Source: JAHBNG01 sp039028975 (lineage in GTDB: Bacteria > Chloroflexota > Anaerolineae > Caldilineales > Caldilineaceae). Taken from it: a DNA stretch of 64,000 nucleotides. Positions 1 through 9,530 of this stretch are shown piece after piece. Under the pieces are notes generated by a model, which had not been told where the DNA came from, did no database searches, and worked only from the letters and a program-made list of their open reading frames with translations. The stretch covers positions 124,001 to 188,000 of the forward strand of contig JBCCHB010000005.1 of NCBI GenBank assembly GCA_039028975.1. Direction: 5' to 3'. The first letter of the stretch is position 1, and each line of letters starts with the position of its first letter. The position numbers were made by a program, and so were the translations under genes.

Positions 1-801
1 ATCGGCGTTGGTATGCCAAACGCGGCCAGCGTTGCTGGTCTCCCAAATCTGTCCATTTCGGCCAGAGGGACCATCGGCCGAACCAAAAATAATGTGTCTG
101 GCGTCCTCAGGATCCAACCATAGCGCGCGACAGTAGCACTCAAAGAGGCGCCTCCACTGTTTGCCCCCATCTTCAGAACGATACAAACCACCTGCAGTCG
201 CGGCAAAGACCAGATCCGCAGAAGAGGGATGGACCTCCACGGAATGAACGTCAGGGTGGACAATGCCTGACTCAGGCTCTCTAAAGACAGGATGTCCTTC
301 GCTCCCTTCTGCCAAGTCCCAGGTCGTACCACCATCATCAGAGCGGAGAGCGGCCCCTACTTCGACCGCGGCATAGGCCCGACTACCGGCAAAAGCAAAG
401 CCACGCACACAGCCTGCTTCTGGTGAATAGGGCAGCCACCAACCAAATTCATCTCGCAGCGTTGCCACTTCACGCGCCTCTCGCCAGGTTGCACCATCAT
501 CTGGCGAGGCAAAGAGAGCAGCCGGCTCTGTGCCAGCAAATTTTAGCTGAGCATTGTCAGGATGTGTGGCTAGCCAGCGCACATACGGTGTATTTAACCC
601 ATTATTGGCTGGCTGCCAAGTATGGCCGCAGTCAAACGAGCGGTAAATACCGCGTTTGGTACCAGCGAGGATCGTCTCCTCACTGACGATGACGGAGGTG
701 ACCAGCGTATCAGTCAGGGTTTGTCGCTTTACATCAAGCTGGCTATTCTGATATTGGCCGATCGTTAGCCCTTCATCGGTGGCAATATAGAGTGTTTGCA
801 T
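1..801 (-). CDS. Asp-box (BNR) repeat protein, sialidase/photosystem-assembly-like beta-propeller, C-terminus cut by window edge
   Basis: An uninterrupted frame of 267 codons runs from an ATG at 801-799 to base 1 with no stop, so the gene continues outside the window. At least four Asp-box motifs (S-x-D-x-G-x-T-W type) are spaced along it: SFDCGHTW, SPDDGATW, SDDGGTTW and SEDGGKQW, with a degenerate TSNAGRVW near the edge. These turns are typical of beta-propeller glycosidases and VPS10/YCF48-like proteins. There is no signal peptide (it starts MQTLYIATDEG), so it is probably cytoplasmic. It lies 28 bp downstream of the aminotransferase on the same strand and is probably co-transcribed. Catalytic residues cannot be judged from the fragment; the fold call is firm, the enzyme call is not. 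Confidence 0.75.
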   Translation of the reverse strand, partial: MQTLYIATDEGLTIGQYQNSQLDVKRQTLTDTLVTSVIVSEETILAGTKRGIYRSFDCGHTWQPANNGLNTPYVRWLATHPDNAQLKFAGTEPAALFASPDDGATWREAREVATLRDEFGWWLPYSPEAGCVRGFAFAGSRAYAAVEVGAALRSDDGGTTWDLAEGSEGHPVFREPESGIVHPDVHSVEVHPSSADLVFAATAGGLYRSEDGGKQWRRLFECYCRALWLDPEDARHIIFGSADGPSGRNGQIWETSNAGRVWHTNAD

Positions 802-829
802 GGTGACTTTGGAATCCCTTGGGGTTGCC

Positions 830-1987
830 TTACGTTCTTTCTACAAGCTGCCGAACACCATCAAGCAGCCGTTCCAGATCATTCTCATTGTTAAAGACGT
901 GGGTCGACACGCGGATCATGGCTGTATCCTTCTCCAGCGGTGAGACGATCACGCCAAGCGCTTGCAAATGGCCATGAATATCAAGCGAGCCATGGCCGGG
1001 TAGGCTGAAGGTGACAATGCCTGATGATTGCTCATAGGGCATAGGCGTCTCCAAAACCAGACCCGGAATCTCCAGCAGCGCAGCCTTCATGCGATCCGTA
1101 TAATCGGCAAGATAACGAAAGACGTTCTCCCAACCAATCTCTTCCCAAATGTCCAGCGCTTTGCCAAAGGCGATCTGATCAGCTAGGTTGCGGGTGCCAA
1201 ATTCAAAGCGCTTGGCCTCATCCAGCAATTCCATGCCACCGACGAGATCAAAATCTTTTTGGGAATGGGATCCGATCCAGGATGGCTTAAGCCACTCGAT
1301 TCGATCGGGTCGTACGTAAAAGCCGCCCGTTCCTTGGGGGGCCATGATGTACTTGTGGCCACTAAAGGCATAGAAGTCACAGTTCAGTTCCCGCACGTCT
1401 ACTGGTATCGCGCCAAAGGATTGGGCACCATCAAGCAGTACAGGAACATCGGTTTGGTGGGCTATCTCGATCATGCGGTGTACGGGCAAACGCTGCCCGA
1501 TGCGACGACAGACGTGGCTGATGGACGCGACCTGGGTACGCTCGTCAATTAGCTGCTCAAACTCATCCAGCATCTGCTCTTCATCATGCACGACCGAGAC
1601 AAATCGTAGCTCAACCCCGTAACGGGTGATAAAGTTATACCAGGGAATACGGTTGCCTGGATGTTCGTGATTGGTGAGGATGACATTATCGCCCGGCTGC
1701 CAGTCGATACCGTTGGCCACAATATTGATGCCGATCGTTGTGTTTTCGCCCAGCACAATTTCGTCAGCAGTGGCGTTGATGGCCTTGCCCACCTTACCAC
1801 GCGCCTCTTCAAAGAGATCCAGCACCTTACTATGAATGCCAGGCGCGGCCGGCCCCGCATTGTGGAAGCGCGTCCACTTGACCGCCTCGTCAATAATTGG
1901 ATCCATCTTGGGCGAAAAGCCGCTGGTCTGGAAGTAGGCATATTCCTGGGTGACAGGGGTTAATTCTCGTACATGGGATATGTTCAT
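830..1987 (-). CDS. PLP-dependent aminotransferase class V (cysteine desulfurase/isopenicillin-N epimerase-like)
   Basis: 385 residues, the usual length for class V fold-type I PLP enzymes. The segment PVLLDGAQSFGAIPVD carries the PLP-pyridine Asp and Gln, and the SGHKYIMAPQGTGGFYV segment carries the Schiff-base Lys. The C-terminal small domain ends MIRVSTHVFNNENDLERLL, typical of SufS/NifS/EgtE relatives. The pattern resembles isopenicillin-N epimerase-like or selenocysteine-lyase-like enzymes more than housekeeping IscS, and no Cys-containing desulfurase loop was recognised. Substrate unknown. It is the first gene of a probable two-gene operon with the Asp-box protein. Confidence 0.85.
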   Translation of the reverse strand: MNISHVRELTPVTQEYAYFQTSGFSPKMDPIIDEAVKWTRFHNAGPAAPGIHSKVLDLFEEARGKVGKAINATADEIVLGENTTIGINIVANGIDWQPGDNVILTNHEHPGNRIPWYNFITRYGVELRFVSVVHDEEQMLDEFEQLIDERTQVASISHVCRRIGQRLPVHRMIEIAHQTDVPVLLDGAQSFGAIPVDVRELNCDFYAFSGHKYIMAPQGTGGFYVRPDRIEWLKPSWIGSHSQKDFDLVGGMELLDEAKRFEFGTRNLADQIAFGKALDIWEEIGWENVFRYLADYTDRMKAALLEIPGLVLETPMPYEQSSGIVTFSLPGHGSLDIHGHLQALGVIVSPLEKDTAMIRVSTHVFNNENDLERLLDGVRQLVERT

Positions 1988-2201
1988 GGTTGGGACCGTT
2001 GAGGTAGCTTTATATGTCTAATACATGACGGCTCAAATAGACCGAGCGTTGTGAAAGTCGTATAGAAGAGCAAAATACGAATTATCCGTCATTATCAATT
2101 CGGCTTAGGTTATTGTCAAATTGGGTAAATTTGGGCCATCATAGTGGGGTCGTTTTAAGAATCATTTTTACAACTTTGACGCCAAAGATGATTCGTGCTA
2201 G

Positions 2202-2220
2202 GCTATCCACGATGGATAGC
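2202..2220. promoter_or_regulatory. short dyad in the 371-bp intergenic region between divergent genes
   Basis: GCTATCC-N5-GGATAGC is a perfect 7-bp dyad, about 140 bp before the NUDIX gene and about 215 bp before the divergent aminotransferase. It could be an operator; no T-tract follows, so it is not a terminator. The rest of 1988-2358 shows nothing recognisable. Confidence 0.25.
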
Positions 2221-2358
2221 TTCGCCAACGCGCTACCCCGAATCTATTTTGAAGGTGTAATCTGCATTTGTTGTATCTGCCAACATTTCTCCTGTTTGCT
2301 CGATTGAAGCCACGCTCTCTCTAAAGAGCAGTCATTCTATACCCCTCCGAGTGATACC

Positions 2359-2871
2359 ATGTCAAATCAACAACCGATTGTCACCACGGCTGGCTCGTCT
2401 CCACGCCAATTTGTTGCCTCTGCCGTAGCTGTTCAAGCCATCATCATTAATCAAGCTGAAGAGATCTTGCTGCTTTCCAGCCCAAGTCGTAAGCAGGGCT
2501 GGCAATTGGTGAGTGGCGCGCTTGAAGCAGGGGAAACGCTCTTAAGTGGAACCCTGCGTGAGGTGTATGAAGAGTTAGGGATGAACATTAAGGTACGTCC
2601 ATTAGGTAACGTGCATGCCGAAACGTTTCACTATGATGAACGTGTTCAATACATGCTCGGCACTTATTATTTATTTGCCTATCAAGGGGGTGAAATAATA
2701 CCTGGCGATGATATGATTGGGAGTGAGTTTCGCTGGTGGCCTTTAACAGATCTCGAGGAGGATACGCAAGAATTTCATGTCACTGCCAAACCTTGGATGC
2801 TCAAACGTGCTGTTGAACTGTATCGCCTCTGGGTAGACCAGCCAGAAGTGCCTTTGCAATCAGCCTTATAG
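2359..2871 (+). CDS. NUDIX hydrolase
   Basis: 170 residues. A complete Nudix box (GX5EX7REUXEEXGU) is visible around residues 52-75: G-ALEAG-E-TLLSGTL-REVYEELGM, with every catalytic and metal-binding Glu present. Family members hydrolyse a nucleoside diphosphate linked to another moiety using Mg or Mn. The core is preceded by about 30 residues with no obvious targeting signal. It stands alone; the nearest gene downstream is on the opposite strand. Substrate cannot be assigned. Confidence 0.9.
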   Translation: MSNQQPIVTTAGSSPRQFVASAVAVQAIIINQAEEILLLSSPSRKQGWQLVSGALEAGETLLSGTLREVYEELGMNIKVRPLGNVHAETFHYDERVQYMLGTYYLFAYQGGEIIPGDDMIGSEFRWWPLTDLEEDTQEFHVTAKPWMLKRAVELYRLWVDQPEVPLQSAL

Positions 2872-3154
2872 GAAGCACATCATGTTGTTTTGCTGATGGC
2901 ACAAGACGGTTTGGGTTCCAAACGACTGTTCGCCAACCGTTTTCACTAGGCCGTATTGACATTTCTGATTTGTCGTGCCCGAAGCCGCCCTCGAGTGTTG
3001 TCATCGGGGGAATCGGGCATCCAGAATGTTGTTGAGCAGCGGATTTCCGCTGACTACCTGCGGAAATGACACCCGGCGAGTCTCTTTTTTCGGCTGAAAT
3101 GCCTGGTCACGACAAATGTCAACAGTACCTAAAGTGAGATAGTGCAGGCATAGG

Positions 3155-3916
3155 CTACTGGCTGATAGTTCCTGGAGGAAGATGCTGAGTCCGATTGATA
3201 TATCGAAGTGTGACCTTCCCATCCTCATGAAAGTCAACTCGATTGATGGCGGTGTTGTAATTGTGGTAGTGGACGCTGGTGTCGGGGAGTCGGTATGTCA
3301 GCGCCTTAAGCAGGCAGTCGATAAATGTGCCGTGGGAGACCAATGCGATGGTCTCTGCTCGGCCTTCTTGGTGCTGTTTGGCTGCCCATTTGCGCAAGGT
3401 ATCGCTCACTCGTAATGCCCGCCCCATGCAGAGAGAAAACTCCTCTCTCCCGCCAAACCACCACCCCTCTTCGGTAATTTGGTCCACCAACTTATACCCC
3501 GGAAATCTCTCTATCATCTGGCTACGGGTCAAGCCTGAATAACTGGAGATATCTTCTGGGTCTGCGGAGTTATACCGATACAACCCGTTATTCTCATGGA
3601 TGTCCACCCAAATTTCGGGCTGCAGTGCAAGTGCCCAGCCAATGGGCAGGGCAGTCTGCATCGTGCGCAGCATAGGGCTGCAGTAGAGGTGAGTGATATT
3701 GTACCCTCCCCACAATTTCGATTCAGGTGTGTCTGCTAGCCGATCGATGTCTGTCTCGGACTTGAGGTGTTCGGCTACCAGATCGGCCTGCTCGAAGCCT
3801 AACTTGGTGATGGACGGGTCCGTTACGTAGTTTGCCACGAATTCAGCGTGGTCTTTGGCCATAGTGGCGACAACGTTATTTTGTGACTGGGCATGGCGAA
3901 TGATGTAAACAATCAT
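3155..3916 (-). CDS. histidine phosphatase family protein (phosphoglycerate mutase-like)
   Basis: 253 residues. The N-terminal IIRHAQSQNN is the RHG-type catalytic motif (nucleophile His, here RHA as often seen), followed by YCSPMLRTMQTA with the phosphate-binding Arg and LVSHGTFIDCLL with the second catalytic His. The domain is complete. An insertion of about 50 residues between the first two motifs (around residues 25-75) is larger than in minimal PGM-like proteins. Probably a cytoplasmic phosphomonoesterase of unknown substrate. Monocistronic; 2872-3154 upstream of its stop holds nothing recognised. Confidence 0.88.
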   Translation of the reverse strand: MIVYIIRHAQSQNNVVATMAKDHAEFVANYVTDPSITKLGFEQADLVAEHLKSETDIDRLADTPESKLWGGYNITHLYCSPMLRTMQTALPIGWALALQPEIWVDIHENNGLYRYNSADPEDISSYSGLTRSQMIERFPGYKLVDQITEEGWWFGGREEFSLCMGRALRVSDTLRKWAAKQHQEGRAETIALVSHGTFIDCLLKALTYRLPDTSVHYHNYNTAINRVDFHEDGKVTLRYINRTQHLPPGTISQ

Positions 3917-4115
3917 AACAACTCCCTAGATAGGTGTATAGGATAAAAATCAGTTCTCGGCTACATGAGATATTTGCATCAGAGTCTCGACACTTTATCG
4001 AGATTATGTCAATATTACATCAACATTCGGTAAACAAGTAAACAATGTGTAAACGTAACCAATCAAGCGGATGTGAGCTATCGTGAGCTATCTTGGGAGG
4101 TAGGCGTTCAGCCCC

Positions 4116-4156
4116 CTGAGCCTGTCGAAGCCGATTCTCCCCTTCGACAGGCTCAG
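4116..4156. repeat. REP-like palindrome
   Basis: A perfect 15-bp inverted repeat, CTGAGCCTGTCGAAG (4116-4130) and CTTCGACAGGCTCAG (4142-4156), separated by 11 bp. It lies in the 530-bp gap 3917-4447 between divergent genes. This sequence type is a widespread bacterial interspersed palindrome (REP-like). The remainder of the gap shows no gene. Confidence 0.7.
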
Positions 4157-4447
4157 CCGACATGGGGAGTGAATGGTTACTCTGGGAGAGTAAGAATTCG
4201 TTTGACAAACCCATAGCGCGGTGCTACGATAACCATTTGCAAAATGCTACCCGTACAGTTCGGGTTGTATAGATGAGTCCGCTGCAGAAACAAAGATTAT
4301 AAAGATTTCGCAGATTTTTCAGTCAGAGAATTCCACGAAATTTACGCCACTTTACCCTTTTTGCAGACAGCTCTCGCAAATACCCAAAATGAATTGTCAC
4401 GAGCAGGAATTCGACTTTTCTGGCGAAGCATAACAAGCAAACCATAG

Positions 4448-5821
4448 ATGGCTACCCATTCAACCACCCTTAATACCCCTGTCCAAAACCCGCTACTCAC
4501 AGCCCCTATCTCCGGTTTGATACGTAAAATCGGCGTACCAGTTGGGATTGGCGCCTTTTTCAACACCATGTTCAACGTGGTGGATACCTATTACGCAGGG
4601 CTGATCTCCAACCAGGCTTTGGCCGCATTGGGGCTGTCGTTCCCCATCTTTTTTGTGATCATTGCGTTAGCATTTGGTTTATCCAGCGGAAATACCGCAC
4701 TGATGGGCAATGCGCTAGGGGCCGATGATAAGGAAGGGGCCGAACGTTACGCAGTCCAAGGCATGATGCTGGGGTTCTTTTTGGCCTTGGGGCTAACCTT
4801 TGCAGGGGTTGCCGCCTCGCCCTTTCTTTTTGGAATAATGGGCGGACGTGGTGAGCTGCTTCCTATGAGTCTGAGCTACATCAACCCGATCTTCTATGGC
4901 ACCATCTTCTTTGTGATGGCCCAGATGCTAAACGCGGTGCTCAATGCCACTGGGAAGACGACCTATCTGCGCAATGTGTTGGTGGGTGGCTTTCTGCTCA
5001 ATCTGCTTCTCGATCCCTGGTTCATTCGGGGTGGCCTTGGGGTGCCAGCAATGGGCATAACCGGCATTGGCTTGGCAACAACTCTAGTTCAATTCCTGGG
5101 GATGCTCTATCTGATCCGACCTGTGGCCAGAAGTGGCCTGATCAGTCGGGCCGGGATCTGGCGCAATCTCATCCCTCAGCCACGCGTGGTAGCGCAGATT
5201 TTGGGGCAAGGGCTGCCCAATATTATTGATATGTGCAGTATCTCCATCGGCTTCTTTGTCCTCAACTACTTTGTGGGTCGCTTTGGACAGGAAGCGATTG
5301 CGGCCTTTGGGGCCGCGGCCCGCATTGAACAGTTGGCGATGCTGCCGCTTATTGGCCTAGATGTAGCCACGCTGAGTCTGATCGCGCAAAACAACGGGGC
5401 CAGGATGATCGGACGCGTTCACGAGACTTTCGGCACGTCGATTCGCTACGGCCTGCTCATCATGCTGGTTGGAGCCACCACAATTGCGCTTCTGGCCAAT
5501 CCGCTTATGGACCTCTTTAGTGATGATCCACAAGTTATCGGAATTGGGGCCAACTATATCCGCATCAAGGCGCTGGGGCTATTTCCTGTCTCGTTCATGT
5601 TTGTAGCTCTGGCCGCCATGCGAGGCGTCAAACGGCCAGTGGATGCGCTCTGGTTAAGCATGGTGCGTATGGTGATTCTACCGCTTATCCTGCTGCCGAT
5701 CTTTATCAACTGGCTCGGCTTTGGTCTGACGTCCATTTGGTGGATTTCAAACGTGACCATTCTGTTGGTGGGTGTTGCCTCATATCTATACGCCAAACGG
5801 TTGTTGCCAGCGGTAAATTGA
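4448..5821 (+). CDS. MATE family efflux transporter
   Basis: 457 residues, the usual MATE length, with about 12 hydrophobic segments in two halves. The N-terminal half has FNTMFNVVDTYYAGLISNQALAALGLSFP, the typical MATE helix 1-2 region with the VDxxF/YxG signature. The second half contains the related GLPNIIDMCSISIGFFVLNYFVGRFGQ stretch. Members export cationic drugs or metabolites using Na+ or H+ gradients across the inner membrane. The gene is convergent with the phosphodiesterase gene 22 bp downstream. Substrate unknown. Confidence 0.92.
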   Translation: MATHSTTLNTPVQNPLLTAPISGLIRKIGVPVGIGAFFNTMFNVVDTYYAGLISNQALAALGLSFPIFFVIIALAFGLSSGNTALMGNALGADDKEGAERYAVQGMMLGFFLALGLTFAGVAASPFLFGIMGGRGELLPMSLSYINPIFYGTIFFVMAQMLNAVLNATGKTTYLRNVLVGGFLLNLLLDPWFIRGGLGVPAMGITGIGLATTLVQFLGMLYLIRPVARSGLISRAGIWRNLIPQPRVVAQILGQGLPNIIDMCSISIGFFVLNYFVGRFGQEAIAAFGAAARIEQLAMLPLIGLDVATLSLIAQNNGARMIGRVHETFGTSIRYGLLIMLVGATTIALLANPLMDLFSDDPQVIGIGANYIRIKALGLFPVSFMFVALAAMRGVKRPVDALWLSMVRMVILPLILLPIFINWLGFGLTSIWWISNVTILLVGVASYLYAKRLLPAVN

Positions 5822-5842
5822 CCACAATGTTCGTATGCAAAC

Positions 5843-7297
5843 TCAGTTCACCTGACCATGGACGTATGATGTCTCCCCAACGTACTTGATTTGAAGTTGC
5901 GGTGCAGAGCGTCCACTAGGTATCACCTTGGGTTCGATGATCTCCGTCCTGTCAGTCTCAGTCTCACCCTGAGGATTCAGAAATGCTTCCCATAGTACTC
6001 GGCCATCACAGTGGTCCGGCACCGGCAGATCAAGCAAGGTAAGTAGTGTCGGCAACACATCAATGGCCCCTGTCGGCAATTCGGAGACCACGCTATTCTG
6101 GAAGCTCGGGCCATTCAGAATCAGCAGTGGATGCATATCATACGGCGAAAGGGAACCGTGGGATGATTTGAGGGCAGCTTGGGTGGTGAGGGACATGACT
6201 TTCCCAGGGATGCCAAACTCGTTCTTATCGTCGGTCCAAGCGGGTGAAACGGCCAGCAGAGGACGGCGATCGTTGCTCTGTCCACCCCAAACGGCATGCA
6301 GAGGAATAACGCCAGGAAGCTGAGCCAAGTCAGTCCGTCCACCTAATACCATGCCGCACCAATCCTGGGCCAGGAGCCACGCGACCAACGGCGCAAGATC
6401 GTCTGCTGACGGTTCGAGTATGCCGGGCTGAGTGTAGATGTAATCGCTGGCTGTCACCAAAGGGGGCAGGGTGGCACCGATTTCGGCCTCGGCAACGCGT
6501 AAATATTCACGTAGTGTATTGTGTGCCTCAACCGTCGAGTGTCCATGATCGGAGAGAAAGAAAATGTCAAACTGGTCGCGGATACCGCGTCGCTCCATTT
6601 CATCCAAAACGGTTGCCACTACCGCGTCCACCGCCTGCATGCCTGCGTGGGATTCGGGTGAGCCAAGGCCAAATTTATGCAGGCTACTGTCTGGCTCGCA
6701 GAGCCACATCACAATAACTCGATTGAGAGGATCGTCGAGATAGAGATCGTTTACAGCCGTGGCCGCGTAGTGCTGGGCCGCGATTTGCGCACCTCGTTCC
6801 CGCTCTGGCACCGGCCCTAATTTTTCACGCAGGTCGTAGAGATCGGCAATGCCGTAAGCGCTGTTGGTGTTCACAATGCGGGTCAGGTTGCGGTAGCTCC
6901 ACATCATGGCTGCGCCAGGGCTACCGGTGGCAGCAATGGCTACCCGCTCACCTCGCTCATAGAGCAGATCACTCAGATTGGGCACCAGATGGGCCTTACC
7001 TCCGCTGGACTTCTCTAACGCAAACATGTGACGGTAGTCAGAGGTATCGATGATGTGATCCTCAGTGGCGTTGGGGACGATCATAGTGTTGGCCATAATG
7101 CCATGCCGACCAGGGACACACCCTGTGGCCAGGGACGTTGAGTTGACCCGGGTATGGGTCGGATAAATCGCGTGGTGGTCGGAGCAGCGGACGCCTGTCT
7201 CGGCCAGTTTGGCCACGGTAGGCATGAGGTCGGTGTCAAAGAGATCTCGCCGCAGGCCGTCGGCCACAAAGAGGAGGATGCGTTTGTTGTTTGTCAT
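5843..7297 (-). CDS. alkaline phosphatase superfamily phosphodiesterase (nucleotide pyrophosphatase-like)
   Basis: 484 residues. Metal-site residues of the superfamily are visible in order: LFVADGLRRD (first Asp), YPTHTRVNSTSLATGCVPG (Thr nucleophile region), CEPDSSLHKFGLGSPESHAG (Asp and His), FFLSDHGHS (Asp-His) and SSHGSLSPYDMHP (last His). This matches type I phosphodiesterase/NPP proteins, which cleave phosphodiester or phosphonate esters with two zinc ions. No signal peptide, so a cytoplasmic enzyme is likely. Its start overlaps by 4 bp the stop of the small upstream ORF at 7294-7500. Confidence 0.88.
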   Translation of the reverse strand: MTNNKRILLFVADGLRRDLFDTDLMPTVAKLAETGVRCSDHHAIYPTHTRVNSTSLATGCVPGRHGIMANTMIVPNATEDHIIDTSDYRHMFALEKSSGGKAHLVPNLSDLLYERGERVAIAATGSPGAAMMWSYRNLTRIVNTNSAYGIADLYDLREKLGPVPERERGAQIAAQHYAATAVNDLYLDDPLNRVIVMWLCEPDSSLHKFGLGSPESHAGMQAVDAVVATVLDEMERRGIRDQFDIFFLSDHGHSTVEAHNTLREYLRVAEAEIGATLPPLVTASDYIYTQPGILEPSADDLAPLVAWLLAQDWCGMVLGGRTDLAQLPGVIPLHAVWGGQSNDRRPLLAVSPAWTDDKNEFGIPGKVMSLTTQAALKSSHGSLSPYDMHPLLILNGPSFQNSVVSELPTGAIDVLPTLLTLLDLPVPDHCDGRVLWEAFLNPQGETETDRTEIIEPKVIPSGRSAPQLQIKYVGETSYVHGQVN

Positions 7298-7500
7298 GGT
7301 TGTTTCTGCTTTTGGGTGGCAGCTTCGTAGACGCTCCCTTGATGAACGATTGAGGTTGACAACTCATCATCGGCGTCTTTCCGAATACGGTTGTCCGAGG
7401 AAGCCAAGTTGCGAAGAGACTGAGGCCTACCGGTTGCTGCTCCGTAAGCGTGTTGCAACTCACCCCAGAGAATCTCATTTAGTTTGTCGAAGTTTATCAT
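7294..7500 (-). pseudogene. short N-terminal fragment of a HEAT/PBS-lyase-type repeat protein
   Basis: 68 codons. The pattern ELQHAYGAATGRPQSLRNL followed about 20 residues later by HQGSVYEAA matches the N-terminus of a family of HEAT-repeat proteins that begins with an EHAYG...LLRALAS block and an HQGTVYxAT block and then runs for several hundred residues. Here the reading frame ends directly after that block (ATQKQKQP, stop), so only the first roughly 65 residues remain. The stop overlaps the phosphodiesterase start (ATGA-type overlap), so it may still be translated and coupled. Family recognition is from memory of conserved motifs. Confidence 0.5.
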
Positions 7501-7535
7501 GCTATTTTGCTACAGACAGTCAGTTTCCCATTGCT

Positions 7536-7658
7536 TTAAAGCAATCGTAATGTCTCGATTAGGCGGCTGTCAAATTCATCTAGGAGCAACCCGATTGGTA
7601 ACCCATCGTGAACCGTCGCTATCTCTAAGTCGAGCGCACCTACAGCTTGGATCGACAT
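7536..7658 (-). pseudogene. possible C-terminal gene remnant
   Basis: A 40-codon frame from an ATG at 7658 reads MSIQAVGALDLEIATVHDGL and continues GLLLDEFDSRLIETLRLL before a TAA. The frame stays open upstream of the ATG (NNFYLERESHRQIL...). Composition looks protein-like, with acidic and leucine-rich helices, but I recognise no family. The rest of 7501-7845 shows nothing else. Confidence 0.3.
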
Positions 7659-7845
7659 GAGAATTTGGCGATGGGATTCACGTTCGAGGTAGAAGTTGTT
7701 GGGGCGACCGCAAGAGTGCGCCCCAACAAGAAATATGCTACACGAAAGGACGAAGAACCCTTCCTAAAAATACCTACGCGGCTTACCAAAGATGTCAGAA
7801 GTGGCCAGTGGCGTGATTCACTATCGGGTGTTATGAATTAAGGTA

Positions 7846-8727
7846 TTAGGCCAGAATGGCAACGGCCCCCAGAAGTTTACGTCCAAGCTGTACATCGCCA
7901 TTGATTCGAATCCGTTGCTCTGTCTCTTCTGGCGAAAGTCCCTTGGTAAAAAATCGCCAAGCTGTATCGTCATCCATGACTAGCGTGGCTTGGGCGGTAT
8001 CCTGACACGCTTGGGCAAGTCGCCACGATTCCTCACCATAGACAAGAAACCACTGATTCGCCGCGGCACCAGTCACCTCAACCGAAAGTAGTGTCGCTTC
8101 GCTAGGTAAGATAGATTGGGCTGCCACAGGAAGAGAATAAGCGAAGGTTTGTAACACGGGATTCAGATAGCGTGGCTCCGTTAGCCCAGGATTGTTGACG
8201 GCATCCCGAATGTGCTGTTGATGGTGCCATCGTTCCGTATACTCTCGTGCCACATCTAGCCAGATCGGTGCTGGCTCTGCACCCGCCCAGTTGACCGGAC
8301 TGCCAGAGGCAAAGAGCTCGAGCGACTCAAAGTATGTGGTCACCTGCTGGCCCAGACTTTCCAACAGGTCGCAGAGGAGGCGAGTGCTGATTCGTTGGGT
8401 GGCGCGCACCCATAGTTCGTTTTGCTGATTGATGAATGCTACTAATTCTTGCCAGTCGCTCGTTTGCGTAAATCCAGCGGAAAAACCATCTCGGCCCCAG
8501 GATAATCGGCCCATATCGTCGCCCAGTAGATGAAGGGCCACATCTTTCACACTCCACCCTTCGCAGGCGGTTGGCGCATTCCATTCTTCGTGATTTAGCG
8601 AGCGCAAAAGGTCGATCAATGCATTTAGCGTCTCGGCAAAGAGATGATTAACCAGAATGGCGTTATCTCTATTGGTTATTTTGCTATCCACTGCAGTTCT
8701 TTTCCTATGAGTATTCGTACTACACAT
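7846..8727 (-). CDS. DinB-like / maleylpyruvate isomerase N-terminal domain protein (TIGR03083-type)
   Basis: 293 residues. The N-terminal helical bundle has WNAPTACEGWSVKDVALHLLGDD, with the W(S)VKDVxxHLxGD signature that supplies a metal-binding His in mycothiol-dependent and DinB-like proteins. A middle EYTERWHHQQHIRDAV segment gives the further metal ligand histidines, and a C-terminal SCP2-like part follows (LVMDDDTAWRFFTKGLSPEE). Such proteins are usually thiol-dependent isomerases or transferases of unknown substrate. The first residues are uncertain: the ATG at 8727 sits inside a 20-bp direct repeat, and a GTG about 35 bases further in follows an AGGA sequence. Confidence 0.8.
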   Translation of the reverse strand: MCSTNTHRKRTAVDSKITNRDNAILVNHLFAETLNALIDLLRSLNHEEWNAPTACEGWSVKDVALHLLGDDMGRLSWGRDGFSAGFTQTSDWQELVAFINQQNELWVRATQRISTRLLCDLLESLGQQVTTYFESLELFASGSPVNWAGAEPAPIWLDVAREYTERWHHQQHIRDAVNNPGLTEPRYLNPVLQTFAYSLPVAAQSILPSEATLLSVEVTGAAANQWFLVYGEESWRLAQACQDTAQATLVMDDDTAWRFFTKGLSPEETEQRIRINGDVQLGRKLLGAVAILA

Positions 8728-8764
8728 TGGGTGTTATCACGAGACATTGAGTGTTACCACAAGA
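8725..8764. repeat. 20-bp tandem direct repeat over the gene start
   Basis: CATTGGGTGTTATCACGAGA (8725-8744) is followed immediately by CATTGAGTGTTACCACAAGA (8745-8764), 17 of 20 bases identical. It covers the annotated start of the DinB-like gene and the bases upstream. It may be a two-site operator or a chance duplication. Confidence 0.5.
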
Positions 8765-8816
8765 CGCAGGCATCATATTTTCTGGAATAGTCCTAGATTG
8801 CTAACGTGGACTTTAT

Positions 8817-9152
8817 CTAATCTACACAAAACGGAGCGTCGACAGAGGAAACCTTGTTAAATGACATTTGAACATGACAAATGCATAGCCAGTCCTCACC
8901 CAATAAGCCAACGTCTTGACTTGCTTGGCTTAATTGTATCCCTTCTGTAGAACCCATTATGTCTACACCTTTATATTGAGCCGCAATACTCTTAACATCC
9001 GACGAACTCATACCGGATTCGATGGCAGAGCACATTTCAATCATCGTTGCTTCGACAGTCTCATAGTCTTGGGCGTAGCCAATGACAATGTAGCCTGCAC
9101 AAAAAATAAGGAGGGCTGCTACACCCACAATTACCCGCGTAATAACTTTCAT
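8817..9152 (-). CDS. small membrane-anchored or exported protein of unknown function
   Basis: 111 residues. The N-terminus MKVITRVIVGVAALLIFCAG is a signal peptide or single membrane anchor. The remaining 85 residues are acidic (CSAIESGMSSSDVKSIAAQ...), contain CICHVQMSF and end SVDAPFCVD, so several cysteines are available for disulfides outside the membrane. The small helical segment resembles short 'conditional protein turnover' proteins of outer-membrane or periplasmic origin, but I do not recognise the family. It stands alone. Confidence 0.6.
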   Translation of the reverse strand: MKVITRVIVGVAALLIFCAGYIVIGYAQDYETVEATMIEMCSAIESGMSSSDVKSIAAQYKGVDIMGSTEGIQLSQASQDVGLLGEDWLCICHVQMSFNKVSSVDAPFCVD

Positions 9153-9530
9153 CTTGTTGAACTCCGATAAGAATGAATTTAACGAATCAAGGCTCGACTC
9201 ACCACATTATTATAACACCAAAACGCTCCAGTCCCGCTTCGGCCAAATTTTAGGTGATCTATAACGCTCTTACACACCCAAAGTATGGCGACAGTATGTC
9301 AATGGGGAGTACATAGAAGATTAACAATTAAATAACATATGTTTATTGCAGTGTAAAGACCATCATTAGATAGCCTCCTGGTCCATTCGGGCGGATATGG
9401 GACGGGCGGATTTCATAGGGGACAGTTGGTGAACACTTAATGAACGGTTTGTAGGACGTTGGAAGAACGACCAAGTGCTATCCTATGGTTAATTCATACG
9501 ATATTTCATTTATTTATTAGGAGCACATTA

